Positions 8,705 to 16,706 of a DNA stretch of 64,000 bases are shown piece by piece. Position numbers and translations under genes: made by a program. The notes beneath the pieces were generated by a model, which was given only the letters and a program-made list of their open reading frames with translations, was not told where the DNA came from and did not search any database. Each line of letters opens with the position of its first letter. Position 1 is the first letter of the stretch. The stretch is taken from the NCBI GenBank assembly GCA_028683435.1, contig JAQUIG010000003.1, positions 62,001 to 126,000 of the forward strand, in the 5' to 3' direction. This DNA comes from Desulfuromonadaceae bacterium. Its GTDB lineage: Bacteria > Desulfobacterota > Desulfuromonadia > Geobacterales > Pseudopelobacteraceae.

Positions 8705-10185
8705 TTGCCACCCTCTTTTTTTGATATAAATCCGACGCTGCGGTTCTCGCGGGTGAAGTAGGATGCTGCTACCCGCTGAATATCAGCCGGTGTAACCGTG
8801 GCGATCTTGCCGCGATGCTCGGTCATATAGCGCCAGCTGCCGGTCGTCGCTTCATACTCCGTCAGGTTGCGCGCCAGGCCGCCATTGGTACCCATCCGGC
8901 GCGCCTCCTCATACTCGATCTGGTTGAGAATGCGCTGCAGATCACGCTCCGCAACCGGCGTGGTTTTCAGCAGCTCCAGTTCGGCCAGAACGGCATCTTC
9001 GACCTCTTTGACCGTGTGCGGGGCACGTGGATTGGCGCTGACGATAAACAGGTTCGGATAACGGGAGCCTGGGGCGTCAAAGGCGCCGATATCGGACGCG
9101 ATCTGTTTTTCAATCACCAGATTTTTATAAAAGCGCGAGGTACGCCCGCTTCCGAGAATCATGGTGATCACGTCAAATACATAGTCATCCGGAGTTGCTA
9201 TAGCCGGCTTATGGAATCCGATCATCAGCGTCGGCTCCGCCTCCGCTACCAGTTCAATGCGCCGCTCCCCCGACTGCTTCGGCTCCACGGCGGTGACCGG
9301 CGGCAGATCTTTTCCCGGCTTGATCGTGCCAAAATAGCGCTCAACCAGGGCGATCGTACTCCTGGTATCTATATCCCCGACAATCGCCACGACCGCATTA
9401 TTGGGCGCGTAGTAACTATGGAAAAAACGTTCGGCCTTGCTGCGGGTCAGGTTTTCAATGTCTGACATCCAGCCGATCGTCGGCTGGCCGTAGGAGTGGG
9501 CCAGGAAGCTGGAGGCGAGAAACGTTTCCCATAACTTACTCTCCGGGTCCGCATCATAAGATCTGCGCCTCTCTTCCATCACTACCGAGCGTTCGGTGTA
9601 GAATTCACGCAGTACCGCATTCTGCAGACGGTCCGATTCAATGGCGGCCCACAACTCCAGTTTGTTTGAGGGGAGGCTGATAAGATAGGTCGTGCCGTCG
9701 CGGCTGGTAAAAGCGTTATAACCGGTGCCGCCGTTCTTCGAATACAGTTCAAAAAATTCATCCTTGATAACGTATTTTGACGCCTCGGCTTCCAGAGCCG
9801 CCAGCTGTTTCTCCAGCCCGGCGATCTTTGCCTGATCGGCTTTGGCGCGTTTCGCTTTTTCAGCCGTTAACGTCAGGGCGACCTCTTCGATCTTGTCAAG
9901 GAGTGGTTTCTCGGCGGCGTAATCCTTAGTCCCGAGCGTGGTTGTCCCCTTGAAGAGCATATGTTCCAGCAGATGGGCTATCCCGCGCTCATCACTCCGC
10001 TCATCGACGCTCCCGACTCTGAAGCGGATCCAGGCAGAAACCGTCGGCGAAGTATGCCGCTCCACCAGCAGCAGTTTCAAGCCGTTTTTCATCGTGTGCT
10101 CAACAACTTTCTCTTCAAGCGTTGCGGCATGTATGCCGGTGGTACTGAGTGCCAGCAAGGTAACAATCAATAACATGTGCTTCAT
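8701..10185 (-). CDS. M16-family zinc peptidase, catalytic subunit
   Basis: A 494-residue pitrilysin-family protease with a signal peptide (MKHMLLIVTLLALSTTGIHA) when started at 10185, where AAGGGAG lies at good spacing; the longer frame to 10221 would overlap mlaD. The inverted zinc motif HLLEH is at residues 71-75 (His71, Glu74, His75). An insert of charged helix (about 95-140) separates it from the usual position of the third ligand region. It is expected to act in the periplasm, with the coupled zinc-less homologue as partner, on peptides or unfolded proteins. It follows mlaD by 13 bases. Confidence 0.9.
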   Translation of the reverse strand: MKHMLLIVTLLALSTTGIHAATLEEKVVEHTMKNGLKLLLVERHTSPTVSAWIRFRVGSVDERSDERGIAHLLEHMLFKGTTTLGTKDYAAEKPLLDKIEEVALTLTAEKAKRAKADQAKIAGLEKQLAALEAEASKYVIKDEFFELYSKNGGTGYNAFTSRDGTTYLISLPSNKLELWAAIESDRLQNAVLREFYTERSVVMEERRRSYDADPESKLWETFLASSFLAHSYGQPTIGWMSDIENLTRSKAERFFHSYYAPNNAVVAIVGDIDTRSTIALVERYFGTIKPGKDLPPVTAVEPKQSGERRIELVAEAEPTLMIGFHKPAIATPDDYVFDVITMILGSGRTSRFYKNLVIEKQIASDIGAFDAPGSRYPNLFIVSANPRAPHTVKEVEDAVLAELELLKTTPVAERDLQRILNQIEYEEARRMGTNGGLARNLTEYEATTGSWRYMTEHRGKIATVTPADIQRVAASYFTRENRSVGFISKKEGGK

Positions 10186-10198
10186 ATCCGTTACTCCC

Positions 10199-11281
10199 TT
10201 AAAACAGTGAAAACCTGACATACTTCCGCGGATCTTCCTTGAAATCTTTTACCAGCGCATCCAGATCATCGACCATCTTGTTCATTTTGTCATAGAGAAC
10301 TCTGTCGTTCACCAGTTTTCCTGCTGTTCCGTCCCCCCCACTGACTTTTGCGGTTACCTCTTCGATCGCTTTGACCGAAGATTCCGCTCTGGAGAGGAGA
10401 GAAATGCCTTTGTCATAAAATTCCCGATCGTTGAGCAGCAGACCAACCGTCCCGTCTTTTGACCTGATTTTTTTATTCAGGTCGCTGACCTCATCGGCCG
10501 CCTGGATACTCTTGTCGGCCAGGGCTGTCAATTTCGTGTAGAGCGCCTTGTCGTAGATCAATTTATTGAGAGTTCCGTCAGATGACTGAATATCCTGCAG
10601 GGTGCGGTCGGCACGGTTCAGAATACTGACGAGCTTGTAGTACGGCTCAGGGTTGCGATTGAGTTTGCCAAGAGTCCCTTCGCCGCGGTTTATTGTGATC
10701 ACCAGGGCTTTCATTTCAACGGCAAGCCGCGCAACATTACTGTAAAGCGTTTCGTCCTTGTTAAGCTTTCCGAGTGTTCCCTTACCCTGATGGATGTTGT
10801 CGATAATCCCGTCAAGCTTTTCAAAGACGTCACCGGCATTCTGGATGACATCATCCAGTTGGGCTGCCGATGTCCCCTGCAGCGTGGCCGGACTCTTGCC
10901 GGAGTACTGTTTTGAAGGGAGAATATCGACATATTTCTCACCCATCAGTCCGCGCGTTTTGATCGTTATTCTTGAATCGTCACCGATTTTCTTCATGGCA
11001 TCGGCATCGACTTCGATATCGATGCCGACCTTATTGCTGTTCTCCGGATCTACGAACAGGATTGCGGTGACAACGCCGACGTCCACACCCGCGAGCCAGA
11101 CCGGTGCGCCGACTTTCAAGCCGGCAACATCATTCATGACAATCCGGATCGCCTCCTTGGTGACAAACATCTTGGTCTTCTGACCCATCAGCAGGATCCC
11201 GCCAGCAAAAAAGAGCAGCGCCAGAAAGATGAAAACGCCCCCCCGCACCTGGGCCCAGCCGATCTGATTACTCCGTTTCAT
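10199..11281 (-). CDS. mlaD: MlaD-family (MCE domain) phospholipid-transport substrate-binding protein
   Basis: A 360-residue protein with one N-terminal membrane anchor (about residues 12-33) followed by an MCE domain (AIRIVMNDVAGLKVGAPVWLAGVDVG). The long C-terminal part is helical and carries repeated GTLGKLN/GTLNKLI/GTVGLLL/GTAGKLV motifs spaced by about 40 residues, typical of long MCE tails that form a periplasmic channel. Together with MlaE and MlaF it forms an ABC importer/exporter for glycerophospholipids between the membranes. It sits 45 bases after mlaF. MlaA, MlaB and MlaC are not visible in the window. Confidence 0.9.
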   Translation of the reverse strand: MKRSNQIGWAQVRGGVFIFLALLFFAGGILLMGQKTKMFVTKEAIRIVMNDVAGLKVGAPVWLAGVDVGVVTAILFVDPENSNKVGIDIEVDADAMKKIGDDSRITIKTRGLMGEKYVDILPSKQYSGKSPATLQGTSAAQLDDVIQNAGDVFEKLDGIIDNIHQGKGTLGKLNKDETLYSNVARLAVEMKALVITINRGEGTLGKLNRNPEPYYKLVSILNRADRTLQDIQSSDGTLNKLIYDKALYTKLTALADKSIQAADEVSDLNKKIRSKDGTVGLLLNDREFYDKGISLLSRAESSVKAIEEVTAKVSGGDGTAGKLVNDRVLYDKMNKMVDDLDALVKDFKEDPRKYVRFSLF

Positions 11282-11326
11282 ATCTTTCCACCCTGTTCGT
11301 ACCGTTTTTTCGTGCTGGTCCGGATC

Positions 11327-12079
11327 TCATATAAAGAGCGACCTCTCCGTCGGTCCCAGAAATTCTTGCACCTCGGGGATGCGGCTCCTTTTCATCTCTT
11401 CTTCACTCCCCTCAAAGAGCATGTGCGCCTGGTGCAGAAACGTGAAGCGCTGCGAGGTCGCAAAGGCGGTCACCAGATCGTGTGTAACCATCAGGGTCGT
11501 CTTCCCCTCTGCCTGCAGCCGCTGCATCAGGTTGCAGATGTTGTAGACCCCGATCGGATCAAGACCGGTAGTCGGTTCGTCAAAGAAGATGTAATCGGGG
11601 TCGGCCGCCAGGGCGCGGGCAATGGCCACCCGTTTCTTCATGCCGCCGGAGAGTTCGGCCGGGTACAGATCAAGCGCCGCTTCCACCCCCACAAAACTGA
11701 GCTTTTCACGCACGATCGCCGTAATTTCTCCCTCTGAAAGCCGTCCCTCTTCAAACATCCGATAACCGACATTTTCCCCGACCGTCATCGAATCGAAAAG
11801 TGCCCCCCCCTGGAAAACGATCGCTATGCGCTTGCGCTGCTGCATGAAGCTCGCTTCAGGCAGGCCGGTGATGCAGAGATCACCAATAGAAACCGTTCCG
11901 GAGTCAGGATCCAGAAGGCCGAGCAGCAACTTGAGAATGGTTGTTTTCCCGGAGCCGCTGACCCCCAAAATCGTGCGATTGACGCCGCGCTCCAGCAAAA
12001 AGTCGAAATCTTCCAGAATCTTGCGGCCGCCGATCGAATAGCATAACCCTTCCATGCGGATTGAGTCGCGGGAGTTCAT
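11327..12079 (-). CDS. mlaF: MlaF-family phospholipid transport ATPase
   Basis: A 250-residue ABC ATPase. Walker A is GVSGSGKTT at 39-47, the signature is [15 protein letters not shown], Walker B is YIFFDEPTTGLDP, and the switch His lies in MVTHD. The start at 12079 is chosen because its ATG overlaps the stop of the EVE gene (ATGA at 12076-12079) and GGTGAAAGG precedes it; a longer frame to 12130 exists but would lie inside the EVE gene. It energises the MlaE permease at the inner membrane. Confidence 0.92.
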   Translation of the reverse strand: MNSRDSIRMEGLCYSIGGRKILEDFDFLLERGVNRTILGVSGSGKTTILKLLLGLLDPDSGTVSIGDLCITGLPEASFMQQRKRIAIVFQGGALFDSMTVGENVGYRMFEEGRLSEGEITAIVREKLSFVGVEAALDLYPAELSGGMKKRVAIARALAADPDYIFFDEPTTGLDPIGVYNICNLMQRLQAEGKTTLMVTHDLVTAFATSQRFTFLHQAHMLFEGSEEEMKRSRIPEVQEFLGPTERSLFI

Positions 12080-12558
12080 CGCCCTTTCACCCGTTCTTCC
12101 ATTCCCCCCATAGTCAGTATAATCCGCCACTCTGCCTCTGTTACCGGTTGAATCGAGAGGCGGCTCCGCTTGACCAGCGGCATGTCGGTCAGCAGCGGGT
12201 TCTGCTTGATGCGTTCCAGTGTTACAGCTCGCGGCAGCAGTTCAACATAGCGTACGTCAACCATGTACCAGATCGGCCTCTCCGCAGTCGCTTTGGGATC
12301 GAAATGTTCGCTGTTTGGATTCAGAGCGGTTGTGTCAGGATAGCCGCTCCGTACGATCTCTGCCAGACCGACAACCGCAGGCGCTGCAATGTTGCTGTGA
12401 TAAAAAAGCACCATGTCGCCAGGCTGGATAGTATCCCGCAGAAAATTGCGCGCCTGGAAGTTGCGCACTCCATCCCACGGTTCAGTCATATCCGGGCGGG
12501 TCTTCAGGTCGTCGAAGGAAAAACAGCCCGGTTCGGTTTTAAACAGCCAATGCGCCAT
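12076..12558 (-). CDS. EVE domain (PUA-like) protein
   Basis: A 160-residue protein that is almost entirely one EVE domain: MAHWLFKTEP at the start, WDGVRNFQARNFLRD, then GDMVLFYHSN and the VGLAEIV strand. The EVE fold belongs to the PUA superfamily and is thought to bind modified nucleobases in DNA or RNA. It is unusual here because it separates mlaE (1 base away) from mlaF (4-base ATGA overlap) and so must be co-translated with a lipid transporter. A link to lipid transport is not known; passive operon capture is as likely as a functional one. Confidence 0.9.
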   Translation of the reverse strand: MAHWLFKTEPGCFSFDDLKTRPDMTEPWDGVRNFQARNFLRDTIQPGDMVLFYHSNIAAPAVVGLAEIVRSGYPDTTALNPNSEHFDPKATAERPIWYMVDVRYVELLPRAVTLERIKQNPLLTDMPLVKRSRLSIQPVTEAEWRIILTMGGMEERVKGR

Positions 12559-12559
12559 A

Positions 12560-13333
12560 TTACCCTCTGAAAACGATAAAAATTTTCGCGATAAAGAAAT
12601 CGCTGACCAGGATCAAAACAGAAGAAAGTACGACCGCCTTCTTGGCTGCCGCACCGACCCCTTCAGCTCCTCCCTTTGTGTTAAGCCCCGCGTAACAACC
12701 GGTTATGGCGATAATGGCACCGAACACCAACGGTTTTGCCACGCCCTCGATAAGATCCTGAAAGAGCATGAACTGGGGCAGTCCGCTGATGTACATGACC
12801 GGGTTGATGTTATAGCCGGCCGACATAATATAACCGCCAAAGATGGAAACTATATCGGTCACGATCGTCAGGAGCGGCAGGGCCAGCAGCATGGCTTTAA
12901 AGCGCGGTACCACCAGGCGCTTGATAATATCGGTCCCTTCCACCCGCATGGCATCAACCTGCTCTGTCACCACCATCGTCCCCAGTTCAGCGGTGATGGC
13001 CGATCCTACGCGGCCGGTGACCATCAGCGCGGCGAGTACCGGGCCAAGTTCCTTGACCATCGTCACCGCTACCATGCCTCCGACATAGCTGGTTGCGGCA
13101 AACGGTTTGAGCTGGATCAATGACTGCAGCGCCATGACCATGCCGGAGAAAAGACCGGTCAAGATGCAGATGAACAGGGATGAGAACCCCAATTTATCAA
13201 ACTGGATGGTGAATTCGCGATAATAGAAGGGGCGCCGGAAGATCCTGGCAAAGGTACGCTCCGCAAGGGTGAAATAATTTTGCAGCTCGTGAAAAAAAAC
13301 CAGCAGAATTCTGTCGGTGGCGGCAAGGTTCAT
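12560..13333 (-). CDS. mlaE: MlaE-family ABC transporter permease
   Basis: A 257-residue integral membrane protein of the MlaE/YrbE family, with the typical amphipathic N-terminal helix, about five hydrophobic segments and the conserved ELGPVLAALMVTGRVGSAITAELGTM-type cytoplasmic loop (Glu-rich coupling helix). ATG 13333 is taken as start; an in-frame GTG at 13339 lies against the lon stop and is also possible. It follows lon with almost no gap. It forms the inner-membrane core of the MlaFED lipid transporter. Confidence 0.9.
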   Translation of the reverse strand: MNLAATDRILLVFFHELQNYFTLAERTFARIFRRPFYYREFTIQFDKLGFSSLFICILTGLFSGMVMALQSLIQLKPFAATSYVGGMVAVTMVKELGPVLAALMVTGRVGSAITAELGTMVVTEQVDAMRVEGTDIIKRLVVPRFKAMLLALPLLTIVTDIVSIFGGYIMSAGYNINPVMYISGLPQFMLFQDLIEGVAKPLVFGAIIAITGCYAGLNTKGGAEGVGAAAKKAVVLSSVLILVSDFFIAKIFIVFRG

Positions 13334-13339
13334 ATCCAC

Positions 13340-15655
13340 CTAGAGAGCTGCTGCCAGCGCTTCAGCAGCTTCAGTGACGAAGATGAACTGCAGTTCTCCC
13401 CGGACGTTATCCGGGATATCCTCAAGGTCATCACGGTTACGCTCCGGCGCGATGATCGTGCGGACACCTGCCCGATGGGCCGCCAGCACCTTCTCCTTCA
13501 AGCCGCCGATCGCCAGCACCCGTCCGGTCAGCGTGATCTCTCCGGTCATCGCGACATTGCGCCGGGCCGGCTTTCCGGTCAGCAGTGAAACCAGCGCCGT
13601 AACCATGGTGATCCCCGCTGAAGGGCCGTCTTTGGGAATGGCGCCGGAAGGGACGTGAATATGGATGATACGGTTTTCAAACGCTTCCGGCTTGATGCCG
13701 AATTCGTCGGCATGCGCCTCTATGTATGAGAGGGCCGCCCGGGCCGATTCCTTCATCACATCGCCCAGTGAGCCGGTCAGGATCAACTCCGTCTTGCCCG
13801 GCATGGAGGTGACTTCGATGAAGAGAATGTCGCCTCCGGTCTCCGTCCAGGCCAGCCCGGTCGCCACGCCGATCCGGTCATTTTCGGCCGCGACCTCGTT
13901 ATGGAACTTTTTCGGCCCGAGCAGCTCCGTTACGGCCTCAGGGGTAATGCAGCTTCGCGTGGCCTTGTTCTGGGTAATTTCCTTGGCCACCTTGCGGCAG
14001 ATCGAGGCGATCGTGCGCTGCAGGCCCCTCACGCCCGCTTCACGGGTATAGTCGCCGATGACTTTCTCCAGCGCTTCGTCATTGAAGAGCAGCCTCCGGT
14101 CAGAGAGACCGTTTTCCTCCAGCTCCCGGGCAATAATGAAATTTTTGGCGATCTGCAGCTTTTCCTGGCTGCTGTAGCCGGCAAGACGAATGACCTCCAT
14201 TCGGTCCTTGAGTGGGCCGGGTACCGGGTCGAGCTGGTTGGCTGTCGTGATGAACATCACTTTGGAGAGGTCAAACGCTACGTCGAGGTAGTGGTCGTTA
14301 AAGCTGAAGTTCTGCTCCGGGTCAAGCACCTCCAGGAGCGCGCTGGCCGGATCGCCACGGAAGTCATTGCCAAGCTTGTCGATTTCATCCAGCATGAAGA
14401 TCGGATTGTTGACGCCGCAGCGGTAGAGTTCTTTGATGATACGTCCCGGCAATGCACCGATGTAGGTGCGGCGGTGACCGCGAATTTCGGCTTCATCCCT
14501 GACCCCTCCCAGCGAAATGCGCACAAATTTACGCCCCATCGAGCGGGCAATCGACTTGCCGAGCGAGGTCTTGCCGACCCCCGGCGGGCCGACAAAACAG
14601 AGTACCGGCCCCTTCATGTTCTCTTTGAGTGAGCGTACCGCCAGAAATTCGAGGATGCGCTCTTTGACCTTTTTCAGGTTGTAATGATCTTCATTGAGAA
14701 TTTCCTCCGCCCGCACGATGTCGAGACTGTCGGTTGTGCTGGTGTTCCAGGGCATGCCGGCCAGATAATCAAGGTAGGTCCTCGCGACATTATATTCCGG
14801 AGAAGCCTGATTGATCCGCTCAAGGCGGCTCAGTTCCTTGTCGGCTATTTTTTTTATATCTTCCGGAAGCCCGGCTTCTTCGATTTTCCGGCGCAGTTCG
14901 TTCATATCAGCGGAGCGTGGGTCTTCTTCACCCAGTTCTTCCTGGATATGCTTCATCTGCTCACGCAGTATATATTCCTTCTGGTTTTTGCCGACCCTTT
15001 TGGTGACTTCACCGGCCACCTCGTTCTTGATCTGCATCCGCTGCACTTCGTTGGTAAGATGTACATAGACCTTTTTCAGCCGTTCGAGCGGATCGACTGT
15101 TTCCAGCAGTTCCTGCAGGTCAATCGGAGGCAGATTGACATAAAGAGCCACTAGGTCAGAGAGGCGCGCCGGGTTGTCGATATAGTCAACCATTTTCATG
15201 ACATCTTCAGGAAGCGGTTTTCCGTGCGAAAGTGCTATTTTCAGCAGTGCATTCAGACTCTGAACCAGTGCGTCCGATACGAGATCTTTTTCAACGAACT
15301 CCCGCACAATTTCACAATGGGCCAGGGTCAGCGCCCCGGACGGTTCGGTGTCCAGAATCCGCAGACGGGTGACACCTTCCAGCGAAACCTTATAGCGGCC
15401 GTCATCCATCCGTTTAATCTGGTTAACCTTGCAGAGTGTCCCGATCTCGGAGCTGCCGCCTGGAAGTCCGCTTATGGGGTCATCAGGCCGTTCGAATGTC
15501 AGTACCACATATTTTTCGTAGTTGTCTGCTTCGCGGAAAGTGGCGGCATCCCTATCGCTGACATACAGGGGAAACAGCATATAGGGGAAAACAACAGCCT
15601 CTGTTTGGGAATAAAGAGGTAACTTTGCAGGTATTTCTATAATGGCGTGCGGCAT
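13340..15655 (-). CDS. lon: ATP-dependent protease Lon
   Basis: A 771-residue LonA: an N-terminal substrate-binding LON domain, a coiled-coil linker, an AAA+ module with Walker A GPPGVGKTSLGKS and Walker B IFMLDEIDKLG, and the C-terminal protease with the catalytic serine in PKDGPSAGITM and catalytic lysine in GGLKEKVLAAHRAG. Length is slightly short of the usual 780-810 residues but all domains are complete. It degrades misfolded and regulatory proteins in the cytoplasm. It is the first gene of the long minus-strand operon, with mlaE directly after its stop. Its promoter region carries an inverted repeat over the -10 box. Confidence 0.97.
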   Translation of the reverse strand: MPHAIIEIPAKLPLYSQTEAVVFPYMLFPLYVSDRDAATFREADNYEKYVVLTFERPDDPISGLPGGSSEIGTLCKVNQIKRMDDGRYKVSLEGVTRLRILDTEPSGALTLAHCEIVREFVEKDLVSDALVQSLNALLKIALSHGKPLPEDVMKMVDYIDNPARLSDLVALYVNLPPIDLQELLETVDPLERLKKVYVHLTNEVQRMQIKNEVAGEVTKRVGKNQKEYILREQMKHIQEELGEEDPRSADMNELRRKIEEAGLPEDIKKIADKELSRLERINQASPEYNVARTYLDYLAGMPWNTSTTDSLDIVRAEEILNEDHYNLKKVKERILEFLAVRSLKENMKGPVLCFVGPPGVGKTSLGKSIARSMGRKFVRISLGGVRDEAEIRGHRRTYIGALPGRIIKELYRCGVNNPIFMLDEIDKLGNDFRGDPASALLEVLDPEQNFSFNDHYLDVAFDLSKVMFITTANQLDPVPGPLKDRMEVIRLAGYSSQEKLQIAKNFIIARELEENGLSDRRLLFNDEALEKVIGDYTREAGVRGLQRTIASICRKVAKEITQNKATRSCITPEAVTELLGPKKFHNEVAAENDRIGVATGLAWTETGGDILFIEVTSMPGKTELILTGSLGDVMKESARAALSYIEAHADEFGIKPEAFENRIIHIHVPSGAIPKDGPSAGITMVTALVSLLTGKPARRNVAMTGEITLTGRVLAIGGLKEKVLAAHRAGVRTIIAPERNRDDLEDIPDNVRGELQFIFVTEAAEALAAAL

Positions 15656-15718
15656 ATAATGGCATCCCTTTTTTATATGTTATAAATGTGGTCGGCACGG
15701 CGGCATGACATGCAAATA

Positions 15719-15756
15719 TATGCTATGAATTGTAGCATACTTCAGGCAACAAGCAA
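15719..15756 (-). promoter_or_regulatory. Probable lon promoter with operator-like inverted repeat
   Basis: On the minus strand, TTGCTT (15756-15751), a 16-base spacer and TACAAT (15734-15729, 5 of 6 against TATAAT) form a promoter about 75 bases before the lon start. A perfect 7-bp inverted repeat, TATGCTA / TAGCATA with a 7-base spacer (15719-15739), covers the -10 box, the position expected of a repressor operator. It is not the CIRCE heat-shock element. Confidence 0.5.
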
Positions 15757-15760
15757 ATCC

Positions 15761-16342
15761 TCAGACAGGCTTTCCGGCCCGAACGACAACATTTACGACC
15801 CGTACCCCGGCGGAAGGGCCGGCCAGTTCGTGACAGAGCAGGGAGAGAAAACGTACCGTCACCAGGCGGTGGATTGCGGCCTGGGTAAGGCGGTATAGCC
15901 AGAAGCGAAGCGGTGATGGCGAACGACTCCCAAGGATCAGAGGGCAGAAATCGCTGAGTTGGAGCGAAATCCGTGTGCTTCCCGGCAGGTGCTCCACCCC
16001 GAAACGGAGTTCTCCACGATCGCACTGGCGCGGCTGCACCAGAAAGCCGCCGCAGATGCGCAACGTCGCGAAGGCGTCTGCATACTCCGGCGGTAAAAAG
16101 CTCATCAGGCTCCTCCTGGTCCCGATCAGGCGGAACTCAATACCGCTCTCCAGAGTCACCGGACGAATCAGGGTCAGGGTGAACTTTCTGATATAGCCAA
16201 GATAGCGAATGAGCAGTTCTGTCGCGGAAAGTTCCCTTGCCATCGTCTTCGGCAGGTCGGTCGACTGAACGGAGAAGACCGAAGCATCATCTACCATTAC
16301 CTGCTGACAGGCTATTTCCAGACGCGGTGTGTGTGAAGGCAT
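15761..16342 (-). CDS. Conserved-looking hypothetical protein
   Basis: A 193-residue protein that I do not recognise. It has no signal peptide or clear membrane segment. It contains an alternating strand pattern (FTLTLIRPVTLESGIEFRLIG, then GELRFGVEHLPGSTRISLQL) that suggests a beta-rich ligand or lipid-binding fold, followed by an Arg/Leu-rich helical tail. No good Shine-Dalgarno precedes ATG 16342; ATG 16243 (MARELSATELL) is a possible internal start. It is transcribed in the same direction as lon and ends about 5 bases before the lon promoter, so it is probably a separate unit. Coding potential is judged by length only. Confidence 0.55.
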   Translation of the reverse strand: MPSHTPRLEIACQQVMVDDASVFSVQSTDLPKTMARELSATELLIRYLGYIRKFTLTLIRPVTLESGIEFRLIGTRRSLMSFLPPEYADAFATLRICGGFLVQPRQCDRGELRFGVEHLPGSTRISLQLSDFCPLILGSRSPSPLRFWLYRLTQAAIHRLVTVRFLSLLCHELAGPSAGVRVVNVVVRAGKPV

Positions 16343-16379
16343 ACCGGGTATTTAGACACTAGCGTTAAATTTTGCAATC

Positions 16380-16396
16380 TAAATCGTTTCGATTTA
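16380..16396. promoter_or_regulatory. Inverted repeat in the intergenic region before the small peptide
   Basis: TAAATCG / CGATTTA with a TTT spacer, a perfect 7-bp inverted repeat about 30 bases before the -35 box at 16428 and about 40 bases upstream of the divergent hypothetical gene. It could be an operator for either direction. A second, smaller repeat GATAA-AAA-TTATC (16453-16465) overlaps the -10 region of the + promoter. Confidence 0.4.
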
Positions 16397-16427
16397 ACTT
16401 CACCGCGAACGACTCAAATTTTCCCCC

Positions 16428-16455
16428 TTGACAAGTTTTCAAATTGTATTAAGAT
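16428..16455 (+). promoter_or_regulatory. Promoter of the 20-codon ORF
   Basis: A consensus TTGACA at 16428-16433, 16 bases of AT-rich spacer, then TAAGAT at 16450-16455 (4 of 6). It lies about 50 bases before the small ORF. Confidence 0.55.
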
Positions 16456-16506
16456 AAAAATTATCCTGTTAGGAGCTAAATATAATATCGAAAGGAGACC
16501 CCGCCC

Positions 16507-16569
16507 ATGTGGACTGCAAGATTTAAAATTCGTCCGGTTTCCCACTGCAAAGAGGGTTGCCCTAGTTAG
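16507..16569 (+). CDS. 20-residue peptide, possible leader peptide of macAB
   Basis: A short ORF (ATG to TAG) encoding MWTARFKIRPVSHCKEGCPS. It has a near-perfect AAAGGAGA Shine-Dalgarno at 16490-16497, a promoter just upstream, a GC-rich hairpin starting at its stop (GCCCGC/GCGGGC, 16569-16592) and a strong intrinsic terminator at 16599-16637. The macA start follows at 16707. The peptide is basic and ends in His-Cys-Lys-Glu-Gly-Cys-Pro. Either it is a leader peptide controlling read-through into the efflux operon, or an independent short transcript making a small peptide. I know no matching family. Confidence 0.6.
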   Translation: MWTARFKIRPVSHCKEGCPS

Positions 16570-16598
16570 CCCGCCGCCGACCGGCCGCGGGCGTACAG

Positions 16599-16637
16599 AA
16601 AAAGCCTCTCTGTCGTCAGACGGGGGGCTTTTTTTTT
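16599..16637 (+). terminator. Rho-independent terminator between the small ORF and macA
   Basis: AAAAAGCC (16599-16606) pairs with GGCTTTTT (16626-16633), with an inner TCTG/CAGA stem and a run of nine T from 16629. Its 5' arm CCTCTCTG (16605-16612) can also pair 7 of 8 with CAAAGAGG (16548-16555) inside the small ORF, a possible antiterminator. Confidence 0.85.
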
Positions 16638-16664
16638 GTCGTGCTGGCCGTTATCTGCTATGAT
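16636..16664 (+). promoter_or_regulatory. Possible separate macA promoter
   Basis: TTGTCG (16636-16641), a 17-base spacer and TATGAT (16659-16664, 5 of 6) lie after the terminator and would give a leader of about 36 bases before macA. If active, the efflux genes do not depend on read-through from the small ORF. Confidence 0.4.
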
Positions 16665-16706
16665 GACTGCACTAATTTTGCTACTACGAAATATAGAGAG
16701 ATTTGC

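Noticed and set aside
15686-15898. A 70-codon plus-strand frame over the lon promoter region.
   Set aside because: It overlaps the hypothetical gene on the other strand and the lon promoter and lacks a Shine-Dalgarno and any family feature.
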